Positions 52,196 to 61,083 of a stretch of 64,000 nt of DNA are shown here, piece by piece. The notes beneath the pieces were generated by a model. That model did not search any database, was not told the DNA's origin, and was given only the letters and a program-made list of their open reading frames with translations. Both the position numbers and the translations under genes were made by a program. Origin of the DNA: Lentzea albida. Its GTDB lineage: Bacteria > Actinomycetota > Actinomycetes > Mycobacteriales > Pseudonocardiaceae. The stretch covers positions 111,843 through 175,842 of the forward strand of contig NZ_FOFV01000020.1 of NCBI RefSeq assembly GCF_900111005.1, written 5' to 3'. The stretch's first letter is position 1. Every line of letters begins with the position of its first letter.

Positions 52196-52690
52196 GTGGA
52201 AATCACGTTCGAGTCGGCGGATCCCCCGGCACTGGCCGCCTTCTGGTCCGAGTTCGCGGGCGACGAGATCGAGCTGACGTTCGTGTGGAGCGACGCGCCG
52301 AAGATCGAGAAGAACCGGATCCACATCGACCTGGCCTCGACCTCGCCCGAGCACCAGGCGGACATCGTCGCGCGGGCGCTCAAGCTCGGCGCCGAACACG
52401 CCGACGTCGGTCAGGCCGACGTGCCGTGGGTGGTGCTGCGCGATCCGCAGGGCAACGAGTTCTGCGTCCTCGAACCCCGGCCCGAGTACCCCGGTGTGAT
52501 CGCGGCCGTCGTCGTCGACTCGCGCGACCCGCTGGCGTCCGCCGAGGCGACCGGGCACCCGGTGGCGCGCAGCGGTGACGGGTTCGCCTCGGTCCGCCCC
52601 GAGGCCGGGCCGTGGCTCGAGTTCGTGCGCACCGACGACCCGGAGCCGATCACGAACCGCGTGCGCGTCCGGTGGGCCGATCCGGCGTAA
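52196..52690 (+). CDS. VOC/glyoxalase-like protein
   Basis: 164 residues of the vicinal-oxygen-chelate fold (Glyoxalase_6 type), EITFESADPPALAAFWSEF at the start and VVLRDPQGNEFCVLEP in the middle, the usual one-and-a-half-repeat layout. GTG 52196, leaderless. Metal ligands are incomplete, so it may be a binding protein (antibiotic or small-molecule) rather than an enzyme. Confidence 0.8.
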   Translation: MEITFESADPPALAAFWSEFAGDEIELTFVWSDAPKIEKNRIHIDLASTSPEHQADIVARALKLGAEHADVGQADVPWVVLRDPQGNEFCVLEPRPEYPGVIAAVVVDSRDPLASAEATGHPVARSGDGFASVRPEAGPWLEFVRTDDPEPITNRVRVRWADPA

Positions 52691-52719
52691 GGCCGGGCAC
52701 CACTTCGGCCGGCCGTACA

Positions 52720-52949
52720 TGACCACCTACCAGCTGGCGATCAAGGTCGACCGGGCGCACCCGGAGGTGGCCCGCGAGCTCAAGGCGAGGTGGGCGGCAC
52801 GGGCAAGGGGTACAGCCTCGCGCAGTACTGTCCAACGACGACGTGCGCAGGCTGACTTGCACAGGACCGGACGGCGAACCGTTCGACAGCAGCCTGACCG
52901 GCACCGGTTCGACATCTCGCTGTTCCGCCTGTGCCACCCCGCTCGCTGA
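52720..52949 (+). pseudogene. Possible gene remnant or short orphan ORF
   Basis: 76-codon frame starting MTTYQLAIKVDRAHPEVARE then turning arginine-rich and low complexity, in the 308-bp gap 52691-52998. Another frame over the same DNA reads a zinc-ribbon-like RCSACATPL. The broken, mixed-frame character suggests a decayed gene; identity unknown. Confidence 0.3.
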
Positions 52950-52987
52950 TATCCGATATATCAGCAAGCCGATATATCGGATATCAG
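52946..52987. repeat. 17-bp inverted repeat of the AT-rich motif (copies c, c')
   Basis: CTGATATCCGATATATC (52946-52962) and its exact complement (52971-52987) around AGCAAGCC. Each arm contains the dispersed CCGATATATCGG-type motif; the right arm gives a perfect CCGATATATCGG at 52969-52980. It lies 11 bp before the end of the DUF885 gene, between converging units, and could end transcription from both sides. Confidence 0.85.
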
Positions 52988-52998
52988 TTGAACGCTCG

Positions 52999-54651
52999 TC
53001 AGAGGGCGGCCAGTCGCTCGCGCAGGGTGTCGAGGCCCATCGCGCCCATCTCCAGGGCCTCCTTGTGGAAGCGCTTGAGGTCGAAGTCGGCACCCTTGCG
53101 GGCCCGCGCGTCCTCGCGCGCCGCGAGCCACAGGCGCTCGCCGAGCTTGTACGAGGGCGCCTGTCCCGGCCAGCCGAGGTAGCGGTCGAGCTCGTCGCGG
53201 GACGCGGCGGGCTCCTGCAGCGTGCGGGTCAGCATGAACTCGAGGCCGAGTTCGGGGGTCCAGCGCTCGCCGGGGTGGAAGCCGGTGCCGGCCGGGATCT
53301 CCAGTTCCAGGTGCATGCCGATGTCGATGATGACGCGGGCCGCGCGGAACAGGTGCGCGTCGAGCATGCCGAGCAGGTCGGCGTCGTCGTCGAGGTAGCC
53401 GAGCTCGCGCATGAGGCGTTCCGCGTAGAGCGCCCAGCCCTCGCCGTGTCCCGACACCCAGCACAGGAGGCGCTGGAAGTCGTTCAAGGTCGCCGACTGG
53501 TACACGGCCGTCGCGCACTGGAGGTGGTGGCCCGGCACGCCCTCGTGGTAGACCGTCGAGGTCTCGCGCCAGGTCGGGAACACCGACTTGCCCTCGGCGA
53601 TCGACCACCACATGCGGCCGGGGCGGGAGAAGTCCGCGGTCGGCTGCGTGTAGTAGGCGCCGACGGAACCGCCGGGCGGGGCGATCCTGCACTCGAGGTT
53701 CATGAGCGCGTCCGGCAGGTCGAAGTGCACGTCGCGCAGGTCGAGCAGGGCCTTGTCGGACAGCTCCTGCATCCACGCCTGCAGGCCGTCCTGGCCGTGC
53801 ACCTGGTAGCGCGGGTTCTCGTCGAGGAACGCCGCGGTCTCCGCCAGCGAGGCGCCCGGCTTGAGCCGCGCCGCGACCTCCTTCATCTCGGCCTCGATGC
53901 CGAGGAACTCCTCCCAGCCCCACGCGTAGGCCTCGGCCAGGTCGAGCTTCGACCCCGTGAAGTAGCGGGAGCCCAGGCGGTAGCGCTCCTCGCCCACCGC
54001 GTCCTTCTCCGGTGCCTTGGGGGCCAGTTCCGTGCGCAGGAACGAGGCGAAGTCCGCGTACGCGGCAGAAGCGGCGGAGGCACCGGTGTCGAGAGAGGAA
54101 CGCACGGAACCGTCGACGTCGGCGGACGCGACGAACGGGCCGAAGAACGTCGTGGCGAACGTGTCGCACTGCTTGGCGACCTTGGTGACCTGACGCAGCG
54201 CTGAGACGTTGCCGCGCGAGGCGGCGTGCGAGAGAGAGGCGCGCAGACCGTCCAGGGCGGCGGGCACGGCGGCGAGGCGGCGGCCGATCGTGGCCCACTG
54301 CTCCGGGGTGTCGGTCGGCATCTGGTCGAAGATGTCGCGCACCGACTGGATCGGGCTCGCGATGACGTTCAGCGAGGACTCGGTCACCCCCGCCTCGTAC
54401 AGCTCGTGTTCGAGGCCCACCCGTTCGAGGAACACGGCGCGGGCGGCCTCTTCCGAGGCATCCGCGGGCTGTGCGCCGGTGACGTCGGCGAGTGCGCGGA
54501 CGGCGAGTTCGTCGCGCGCCGCGTGTCCTTCCGGGGAGAGGTCCGTCAGCTGGTCGTCGGATCCCGAGAAGCCGAGACTGGTGGCGGTGATGGGGTCCAG
54601 CGCCACGAGGTCGCGGACGAACTTGTTGCTGATGTCGTGCACGGATGCCAT
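52999..54651 (-). CDS. DUF885 family metallopeptidase-like protein
   Basis: 550 residues. DUF885 protein with the zinc motif HEGVPGHHLQ (HExxxHH type) about residue 370 and GEGWALYAERL about 30 residues later, the M1-like arrangement of this family. No signal peptide. Substrate and role unknown; homologues are common and often multi-copy in actinomycetes. ATG 54651. Confidence 0.88.
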   Translation of the reverse strand: MASVHDISNKFVRDLVALDPITATSLGFSGSDDQLTDLSPEGHAARDELAVRALADVTGAQPADASEEAARAVFLERVGLEHELYEAGVTESSLNVIASPIQSVRDIFDQMPTDTPEQWATIGRRLAAVPAALDGLRASLSHAASRGNVSALRQVTKVAKQCDTFATTFFGPFVASADVDGSVRSSLDTGASAASAAYADFASFLRTELAPKAPEKDAVGEERYRLGSRYFTGSKLDLAEAYAWGWEEFLGIEAEMKEVAARLKPGASLAETAAFLDENPRYQVHGQDGLQAWMQELSDKALLDLRDVHFDLPDALMNLECRIAPPGGSVGAYYTQPTADFSRPGRMWWSIAEGKSVFPTWRETSTVYHEGVPGHHLQCATAVYQSATLNDFQRLLCWVSGHGEGWALYAERLMRELGYLDDDADLLGMLDAHLFRAARVIIDIGMHLELEIPAGTGFHPGERWTPELGLEFMLTRTLQEPAASRDELDRYLGWPGQAPSYKLGERLWLAAREDARARKGADFDLKRFHKEALEMGAMGLDTLRERLAAL

Positions 54652-54750
54652 GTTCCGTGACGCTACCTCGCGCCTCTCGACGCCAAAAGGTAGTTAGTCA
54701 AGCTCACGACCTTCGGAGGGGACCTGCGTCGTTCGGGCCGTGCTGGCAGG

Positions 54751-55413
54751 ATGTCGGCCGTGCGTCGTTCCCGGGCACTTCTGCTGCCGGTCTTCTTGCT
54801 GCTCACCCTGTTTTCGCTGAGTGGTTGCGTTCGCGTGTACGCCGCCATGGCCGTCTCGGAGGACGACCGCATCTCGGGTGAGATCGTCGCGGCGACACCG
54901 CCGACGCAGGACAACGACCCCGGCCCGCAGCTCAAGGTGCCGCCGGAGCTCGAGAGCCGCGTCACCACCAAGGAGTACCGGGTGGAGCAGTACGCGGGCA
55001 CGCAGCTGTTCTTCAACGGCCTGACGTTCGACGAGATGCGGACGCTGTCGACGGCGACGAGTTCGTCGAACAGCCGCTACAGCCTCAACTTCCGCCGGTC
55101 GGGTGATCTTGTCACGCTGTCGGGGTCGGTCGACCTGACCCAGGTGCCCGTGGAACGCGCGGACATCCAGGTCAAGGTCAGCTTCCCCGGCAAGATCGTG
55201 AACACCAACGGCCGCGAGGAGGAGAACAACACGATCGCGTGGTCTCCGAAGCCCGGTCAGGCGTCGATGCTGCAGGCCACCGTGCAGTACGCGGGTGAGA
55301 ACTCCCAGTCGTTCTTCGGCTGGGCGCTGCTGGTCGCGGGCCTCACCGGCGGCGCTGCGCTGATCGTGGTCGTGCTCGCGCTCATCGCTCACAAGCGCAG
55401 TGCGCTTGCTTAG
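54751..55413 (+). CDS. lppM: LppM-like lipoprotein (Rv2171-like)
   Basis: 220-residue lipoprotein: signal peptide with lipobox LSGC (cysteine about residue 26), a DUF3153 domain (about 27-185) and a C-terminal membrane helix (about 190-212) ending KRSALA. In M. tuberculosis LppM (Rv2171) occupies the same place before the metF-like gene and affects phagosome traffic. Here, in a likely soil organism, the role is envelope-related (inference). Confidence 0.88.
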   Translation: MSAVRRSRALLLPVFLLLTLFSLSGCVRVYAAMAVSEDDRISGEIVAATPPTQDNDPGPQLKVPPELESRVTTKEYRVEQYAGTQLFFNGLTFDEMRTLSTATSSSNSRYSLNFRRSGDLVTLSGSVDLTQVPVERADIQVKVSFPGKIVNTNGREEENNTIAWSPKPGQASMLQATVQYAGENSQSFFGWALLVAGLTGGAALIVVVLALIAHKRSALA

Positions 55414-55422
55414 GGCCCTCTC

Positions 55423-56304
55423 TCAGGCGCGGGTGACCAGACCCAGGCGCCCCAGCACCTCGCGCGTCGCCTTCGCCCTGTTCATCGTGTAGAAGTGCAG
55501 CGCGGGAACGCCCTCGTCGAGCAGGCGCTGGCACATCTCGGTCGCGATGTCGATGCCGGTCGCCCGGAACCCCGCCACGTCGTCGGCGTACGGCTCCAGC
55601 CGGCGCGACACGTCGAGCGGCAGGTCGGCACCGGACAGCTCCACGATCTTGGCGAGGCCGCGCGGCGACAGCATCGGCATGATCCCCGGCAGGATCGCGG
55701 CGGAACAGCCCGCCGCCGCCACCCGGTCGCGCATCCGCAGGAACGGCTCCGGCGCGTGGAACAGCTGGGCCACCGCGTAGTCCGCGCCCGCGTTGAGCTT
55801 GCGCAGCAGGTACTTCAGGTCGGTGTCGAGGTCGGTGGAGCGCGGATGCCCGTACGGGAACGCCGCCACACCCACGCAGAAGTCGCCGAGCTCGCGGACC
55901 AGTGCGACGAGTTCGTCGGCGTAGGACAGGCCCTCGGGGTGCGCGACCCACTCGCCCATCGGGTCGCCGGGAGGGTCGCCGCGCAGCGCCAGGATGTTCC
56001 GCACGCCGATCGCCGCGTACCAGCCGATGACGTTGCGCAGTTCGGCCACGGAGTGCTCGACGGCGGTGAGGTGCGCGACGGGGAGCAGCGTCGTCTCCTG
56101 CGCGATGCGGCCGGTGGCGCGGATCGTGCGGTCGCGGCGCGACCCGCCGGCGCCGTAGGTGATCGACACGAACGCCGGGTCGAGGCCTTCCAGCTCGCGG
56201 ACGGCCTTCCACAGGACCTTCTCGTCCTCCGCGTCCCGGGGTGGCAGGAACTCCACCGAGAACTTGGGTGACTCCCCCTGGAGCCGCTCCACCACCGACG
56301 TCAT
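55423..56304 (-). CDS. metF: Methylenetetrahydrofolate reductase (MetF; Rv2172c-like)
   Basis: 293-residue TIM barrel reducing 5,10-methylene-THF to 5-methyl-THF for methionine synthesis. SVEFLPPRDAEDE (the catalytic Glu of MetF), FVSITYGAGGSRRDRTI, NILALRGDPP and GAAFPYGHP-type motifs are present. ATG 56304. In M. tuberculosis the locus is Rv2172c, which functions as a shortened MetF. Convergent with lppM. Confidence 0.93.
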   Translation of the reverse strand: MTSVVERLQGESPKFSVEFLPPRDAEDEKVLWKAVRELEGLDPAFVSITYGAGGSRRDRTIRATGRIAQETTLLPVAHLTAVEHSVAELRNVIGWYAAIGVRNILALRGDPPGDPMGEWVAHPEGLSYADELVALVRELGDFCVGVAAFPYGHPRSTDLDTDLKYLLRKLNAGADYAVAQLFHAPEPFLRMRDRVAAAGCSAAILPGIMPMLSPRGLAKIVELSGADLPLDVSRRLEPYADDVAGFRATGIDIATEMCQRLLDEGVPALHFYTMNRAKATREVLGRLGLVTRA

Positions 56305-56408
56305 GGCACCAACCCTAGTGGTACTTCCGCCAGGTGGGACACGGGCTCACCATGTGGAACGCATGCCCCGACATGCGGGTGTCCCCGGACACAGCGGACC
56401 ATGGACGG

Positions 56409-57476
56409 GTGTCCCACCACCCAATCGATGTTGCCCTGCCCCAGCACGTGGACGAAGCGCTGACCGCTTATCTGGCCTCCCGGCGCGCGTCCGGCGAGGC
56501 GATGGACCCGAGTTTCGCGAGCGCGGTCGACGCGCTCTCCGACTTCGTGCTGGGCGGCGGCAAGCGCATCCGCCCGACCTACGCGTGGTGGGGCTGGCGC
56601 GCGGCCGGGGGCGACCCCGACGGCGAGCTCGCGGGCGAGGTGCTCACGGCCGTCAGCTCGCTGGAGCTGATCCAGGCGTGCGCGCTGATCCACGACGACC
56701 TGATGGACGCCTCGTCGGTGCGCCGGGGCAGGCCGACGGTGCACATCGCGTTCGGCGCGCGGCACCGCGAGCAGGGCTGGCTGGGCTCCTCGGAGCGGTT
56801 CGGCATGTCGGCGGCCGTGCTGATCGGCGACGTCGCCCTGGCGTGGGCGGACGACATGCTCTTCGCCGCCGGGCTGCCGCCGGAGGTGCTGCGGCGGATG
56901 AGCGAGCCGTGGCGGGACATGCGCACCGAGATGCTCGCGGGCCAGTACCTCGACGTGCTGACGCAGGCGCGGGGCGACTCGTCCCCGGACGCCGCGGTGC
57001 GCATCGACCGGCTCAAGACCGCCGCGTACACCGTCGAGCGGCCGCTGCACATGGGCGCGGCGATGGCGGGGGCGTCGCCCGAGCTGATCGGCGGGCTGCG
57101 CGCGTTCGGTGCCGACATCGGCGTCGCGTTCCAGCTGCGCGACGACCTGCTCGGCGTGTTCGGCGACCCCGAGGTCACCGGCAAGCCCGCGGGCGACGAC
57201 CTCGCCGAGGGCAAGCGCACGCTGCTCGTCGCGCTGGGCATGCAGCACGGCGCCGATATATTGGATATCGCCCTCGGCAAGCCCGACCTCGACCTCGACA
57301 CCGTCGAGGAGGTCCGGCGAGCGCTCGTGAAGGTCGGCGCCGTCGACGCCGTCGAGGAGCGCATCGAGGAGCTGACGAAGAGCGCGCTGGCCGCCCTCGA
57401 CGCCGCACCCGTGGCCGAGCCGGCCGCCACCAAGCTCGCCGACCTCGCGATCAGCTCGACGAAGCGGACCTTCTGA
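56409..57476 (+). CDS. idsA2: Polyprenyl/geranylgeranyl diphosphate synthase (IdsA2-like)
   Basis: About 355 residues. Trans-prenyltransferase with FARM DDLMD (96-100), preceded by GGGKRIRPTYAWW, and second Asp-rich motif QLRDDLLGVFGD. Five carbons upstream of FARM are not bulky, so chain length is uncertain (C15-C20 likely). GTG 56409 gives a family-like N-terminus; ATG 56373 or 56334 are possible. One dispersed motif copy lies in the coding sequence at 57253. Supplies prenyl diphosphate for the crtB product downstream (inference). Confidence 0.9.
   Translation: MSHHPIDVALPQHVDEALTAYLASRRASGEAMDPSFASAVDALSDFVLGGGKRIRPTYAWWGWRAAGGDPDGELAGEVLTAVSSLELIQACALIHDDLMDASSVRRGRPTVHIAFGARHREQGWLGSSERFGMSAAVLIGDVALAWADDMLFAAGLPPEVLRRMSEPWRDMRTEMLAGQYLDVLTQARGDSSPDAAVRIDRLKTAAYTVERPLHMGAAMAGASPELIGGLRAFGADIGVAFQLRDDLLGVFGDPEVTGKPAGDDLAEGKRTLLVALGMQHGADILDIALGKPDLDLDTVEEVRRALVKVGAVDAVEERIEELTKSALAALDAAPVAEPAATKLADLAISSTKRTF
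57253..57269. repeat. Dispersed AT-rich palindrome, copy d (in idsA2)
   Basis: CCGATATATTGGATATC inside idsA2, encoded with ATA TTG GAT ATC codons that contrast with neighbouring GC-rich codons. Confidence 0.6.
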
Positions 57477-57603
57477 AGTCGATCATCTCCACCGTTGCTC
57501 CACTCGGCTCTGCTTCCGGTTCCTGAGAGTTGGTTAACTCCTCGTCACCGTGTGGCCCGTTGCCTGCTGACGCTTCCGCGCCTTGTGCAACGATGTTCGG
57601 GCG

Positions 57604-59118
57604 ATGGCAGCAACTCCGTCCCTCCCCCGCACGAGCTCCGAGGCGTCGATACAGGAGCTTCAACCAGTCGTGCGCGCGAACACCTACGCCATCCCCATCC
57701 GCACGACCATGCTCGGTCTGCTGGGCGTGGCGCTGATCGCGCTCGGGGGAATGGGTGCCGGCGCGATCCTCGAGCGCGACCCGCTGCTCGCCCAGGTCGG
57801 GCTGAGCTGGCTGCGCTACGGCCACGGCCGCGACCTGGCGAGCATGGTCCTGTACCTGGGCCTGGGTCTCGTCATCTGGGCGTGGATCCGGCTCGGCCGC
57901 CTCGTGCGGTGGGGTGAGATCGGCGACTTCGCGGTGCTGGTCGCGGTGACGGTCTGGACGTTGCCACTGCTGTTCGCGCCACCGCTGTTCAGCAAGGACA
58001 TCTACAGCTACCTGGCGCAGGGCCAGCTCGCGCTGAGCGGGTACGACCCGTACACGGTCGGGCCCGCCGTCCTGCAGAGCACGCTGTCCGAAAACGTCAG
58101 CTGGGTGTGGCAGCACACGCCGGCGCCGTACGGGCCGTTGTTCATCCTGGTCGCGAAGGCGATCGTGTGGATCACGGACGCGAGCGTCATCCTCGGCGTC
58201 GTCGCCATGCGCTTCTCCCTCGCGGGCGGCCTGGTGCTGCTGTGCTGGGCGCTGCCGGGCCTGAGCAAGCACCTGGGCGGCAAGTCGGCGATCGCGCTGT
58301 GGCTGGTCGCGGCGAACCCGCTGACGCTGATCCACCTGATCGGCGGCGCGCACAACGACCTGCTCATGGTCGGCCTGATGGCCGCGGGCGTGCTGCTGGT
58401 GCTCGACCGCAGGCACGTGCTCGGGTTCGTGCTGCTCGCCCTCGCGTTCTCGGTGAAGGCGACGGCGGTCGTGGTCGTGCCGTTCCTCGTGTGGATCTGG
58501 GCCGCGCGCCTCGACGGCGACAAACGCGCCCAGTTCCGCAAGGCGCTGGTGCCCGGCCTGGTCGCGTTCCTCGGGACGTTCGCCGTGTGCACGCTCGTCG
58601 CCGGGGTGAACCTCGGCTGGATCCCGGCGCTGCGCAGCTCGTCGATGATCATCAACTGGCTGTCGGTGCCGAGCGCGGTCGGCGACTTCGTGCGCATGGT
58701 CGTGAACTGGTTCGTCTACGTCGACGGCGGCATCTTCATCGGCGTCGCGCGGGCCCTGGGCTCCGTGGTCCTGATCTGGATCGCGTACACGCAGTGGTGG
58801 GCGTCGCGCGACGGCGAGGTGCGCGACGCGATCCGCCGCGGCGCGCTGACGATGCTGGCCGTCGCGCTGCTGTCGCCCGCGACGCTGCCCTGGTACTTCA
58901 GCTGGCCGCTGGCGCTCGCCGCCGGGTTCGCGTGGAGCACGGCGGGCCTGGTCGCGGTGACGATCGCGTCGCTGTTCCTGCTGCTGGTGACGTTCCCGAA
59001 CGGCGACACGGCGCTGTACTCGTGGGGCTACCTGTTCTTCGCGCTGCTGGTGTCGGCACTCGCGGCGCGGTCGCTGGTGAAGCCGGACCCGTTCGGCCTG
59101 TCCTCCCGCTACGAATGA
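57604..59118 (+). CDS. mptA: Alpha-1,6-mannosyltransferase (MptA-like)
   Basis: 504-residue GT-C glycosyltransferase with 12-13 helices and the catalytic loop SKDIYSYLAQGQ (Asp in the first loop), like Rv2174 MptA, which extends lipomannan using polyprenyl-phospho-mannose. ATG 57604. Its stop overlaps crtB as ATGA, tying envelope mannan synthesis to the isoprenoid gene. Substrate details are inferred from locus and family. Confidence 0.88.
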   Translation: MAATPSLPRTSSEASIQELQPVVRANTYAIPIRTTMLGLLGVALIALGGMGAGAILERDPLLAQVGLSWLRYGHGRDLASMVLYLGLGLVIWAWIRLGRLVRWGEIGDFAVLVAVTVWTLPLLFAPPLFSKDIYSYLAQGQLALSGYDPYTVGPAVLQSTLSENVSWVWQHTPAPYGPLFILVAKAIVWITDASVILGVVAMRFSLAGGLVLLCWALPGLSKHLGGKSAIALWLVAANPLTLIHLIGGAHNDLLMVGLMAAGVLLVLDRRHVLGFVLLALAFSVKATAVVVVPFLVWIWAARLDGDKRAQFRKALVPGLVAFLGTFAVCTLVAGVNLGWIPALRSSSMIINWLSVPSAVGDFVRMVVNWFVYVDGGIFIGVARALGSVVLIWIAYTQWWASRDGEVRDAIRRGALTMLAVALLSPATLPWYFSWPLALAAGFAWSTAGLVAVTIASLFLLLVTFPNGDTALYSWGYLFFALLVSALAARSLVKPDPFGLSSRYE

Positions 59119-60518
59119 GCCACGGCACCGTGGACCTGGGCGACGCCTATGCCGCGTGCCGCCGCATCAACGCGCGGTACGGCAGGACGTTCTTCCTGGC
59201 GACGACGCTGCTGCGGCCCGAACAGCGGCCCGCGGTGCACGCGCTCTACGCGTTCGCCCGGTGGGCCGACGAGATCGTCGACGCGGCCGGGGTGACCGAC
59301 CGCGCGGGTGAGCTGGACCGCCTGGAACGCCTCCTGGAGAAGCCGCCGTCGAACCCGGTCCTGCACGCGCTGGCGGACACGAGGCGCCGCTACGACATCG
59401 ACGGGTCGCTGTTCACCGACTTCCTCGCGTCGATGCGGATGGACCTCGACGTGACCGAGTACGCCGACCTCGACGCCCTCGGCGTCTACGTGCACGGCTC
59501 GGCGGAGGTCATCGGCCTGCAGATGCTGCCGGTGCTCGGCACCGTGGTGCCCCGCGAGGAGGCCGCACCGCACGCGGCCCGGCTCGGGGTGGCGTTCCAG
59601 CTCACCAACTTCCTGCGCGACGTCGGCGAGGACCTCGACCGCGGCCGCGTCTACCTGCCGCAGGACGTCCTCGGCGCGCACGGCGTCGACCGCGACCTCC
59701 TGCAGTGGTGCCGCTCGCACCGGCGCCCGGACGCTCGCGTGCGACGAGTGCTCGACGACCTCGTCGCGCACTCATATGCGATATATCGGTCGGCGGAGCC
59801 GGGGATCGAGATGGTGTCGCCGGCGTCGCGGCCCTGTGTGCGGACTGCACACACGTTGTATCGCGACATCCTCGGGCTCGTCGGCTGCGAGGTGTTGTGG
59901 CGGCGGGTGGCGGTGCCGAACGCGCGTCGGCTCGCGGTGGCACTGCCGGGCGCCGGTAGGGCCCTCGTCGCGCGGCTGAGGACGTCGGGGGTGGGTGGAG
60001 CGGCGGTGCCGGGGGTGGGGGCCGCGGTGAGTCCGGGAGTGGGCCCAGGAGCCGGGTCGGTGGTGGCGACGGAACTGGGCGCAGGAGTCGGCCCGGCGAC
60101 GACCGCGAAGCCGGACGCAGGAGACGGCCCGGCGACGACCACGAAGCCGGACGCAGCAGTCAACTCAGTGGTGGCCACGGAACTGGGCACAGGTGTCGGC
60201 CCAGTGACGACCGCGAAGCCGGACGCAGCAGTCCGCCCGGCGACGGCCTCAGAGCTGACCCGAGAGGTCGGCCTCGTCGTCGCCACAGAGCTGGCCCCGG
60301 AAGCGAACCCAGAGGCCAGCCTGGCGCTGAACACGGACGACAGCCAGGTACCGGCCACGGCGGTGGCCCAAGAAGTCGGCGCGGTACCGACCGCGGCGGC
60401 GGACCCGCGGAAGGTCGCGAGGTCCGACACGGCGTCAGCCCTGAACGCACCGCCCGCGGTGACCCCGGATGTGAACCCCGGCGTCACCGCGGAAGCGTCA
60501 CCGGGGACGTCGAGGTGA
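59115..60518 (+). CDS. crtB: Squalene/phytoene synthase with long repetitive tail
   Basis: 467 residues. The first 288 are a complete squalene/phytoene synthase domain with DEIVD (52-56) and RDVGEDLDRG second Asp-rich motif, which condenses two prenyl diphosphates. Residues 289-467 are a low-complexity Ala/Val/Thr/Pro extension with repeats such as VVATELG.GVGP and TTAKPDA. Usual family length is about 300. Coupled to mptA (ATGA). Absent from the mycobacterial version of this locus. Confidence 0.88.
   Translation: MSHGTVDLGDAYAACRRINARYGRTFFLATTLLRPEQRPAVHALYAFARWADEIVDAAGVTDRAGELDRLERLLEKPPSNPVLHALADTRRRYDIDGSLFTDFLASMRMDLDVTEYADLDALGVYVHGSAEVIGLQMLPVLGTVVPREEAAPHAARLGVAFQLTNFLRDVGEDLDRGRVYLPQDVLGAHGVDRDLLQWCRSHRRPDARVRRVLDDLVAHSYAIYRSAEPGIEMVSPASRPCVRTAHTLYRDILGLVGCEVLWRRVAVPNARRLAVALPGAGRALVARLRTSGVGGAAVPGVGAAVSPGVGPGAGSVVATELGAGVGPATTAKPDAGDGPATTTKPDAAVNSVVATELGTGVGPVTTAKPDAAVRPATASELTREVGLVVATELAPEANPEASLALNTDDSQVPATAVAQEVGAVPTAAADPRKVARSDTASALNAPPAVTPDVNPGVTAEASPGTSR
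59775..59789. repeat. Dispersed AT-rich palindrome, copy f (in crtB)
   Basis: TATGCGATATATCGG within crtB, read as TAT GCG ATA TAT CGG; 14 of 15 bases match the copy upstream of eda (25057). Confidence 0.6.
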
Positions 60519-60640
60519 GCCCCGCTTTAGGGACGCGCGAAGGTTCAGCCCGGCGGGGTTCGGCCGGGTGTGATTCGGCGCAGCGGGGCTCCGGGCATCT
60601 CCCACCTGCGAAGACGCCCGGAACCGCTGCTGTCGGTGTC

Positions 60641-61075
60641 TCAGAAACCCATGGCCTGCGCGCGTCGCTTTACCTCGCGCCCACGGTCTCCGCGCAATGC
60701 TTCGATCGGAGTGCCAGGGAGGCTTTCGTCCTCCGTGAAGAGCCAGCGCAGGATCTCCTCGGTGGAGAAGTTCTGGTCGCGCAGCACCGTGATGGTGCCG
60801 GGCAGACCCTTCACCACGGTTCCGGCGGCGAGGAACGCCTCGGGAACGACGAGGACGCCGTTCCGCCGCTCGGCGAGCAGTTGCCCGTCGCGCAGCATTT
60901 GGTGGACCCGGGTGACCGGAAGTCCCATTCGGTCGGCCACCTCGGGGAGAGGAAGAACCTCCAGGTCGGCAGCCAGTACATCCGCAGCGGCAGGAATCGC
61001 ACTCACGGGGGTCACGATGCCATAACCGAACTGGGAACGCCCTTCCGCCAACCGGGTCATCCTGAGCTTTACCAT
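60641..61075 (-). CDS. Rv2175c-like DNA-binding protein, PknL substrate
   Basis: 144 residues with a winged helix-type domain: LPLPEVADRMGLPVTRVHQM and VVKGLPGTITVLRDQNF, ending RRAQAMGF, matching Rv2175c, a DNA-binding protein phosphorylated by PknL. Start uncertain: ATG 61075 leaves only eight bases to pknL, while GTG 61015 aligns better with Rv2175c. Divergent from pknL, so a shared regulatory gap exists. The 122-bp gap 60519-60640 shows nothing. Confidence 0.85.
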   Translation of the reverse strand: MVKLRMTRLAEGRSQFGYGIVTPVSAIPAAADVLAADLEVLPLPEVADRMGLPVTRVHQMLRDGQLLAERRNGVLVVPEAFLAAGTVVKGLPGTITVLRDQNFSTEEILRWLFTEDESLPGTPIEALRGDRGREVKRRAQAMGF

Positions 61076-61083
61076 CTCGCACT

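Noticed and set aside
52720..52949. Transposase or insertion-sequence fragment
   Set aside because: A zinc-ribbon-like CxxC appears in one frame, but there is no transposase motif, terminal repeat or target duplication; the nearby inverted repeat is part of a dispersed motif.
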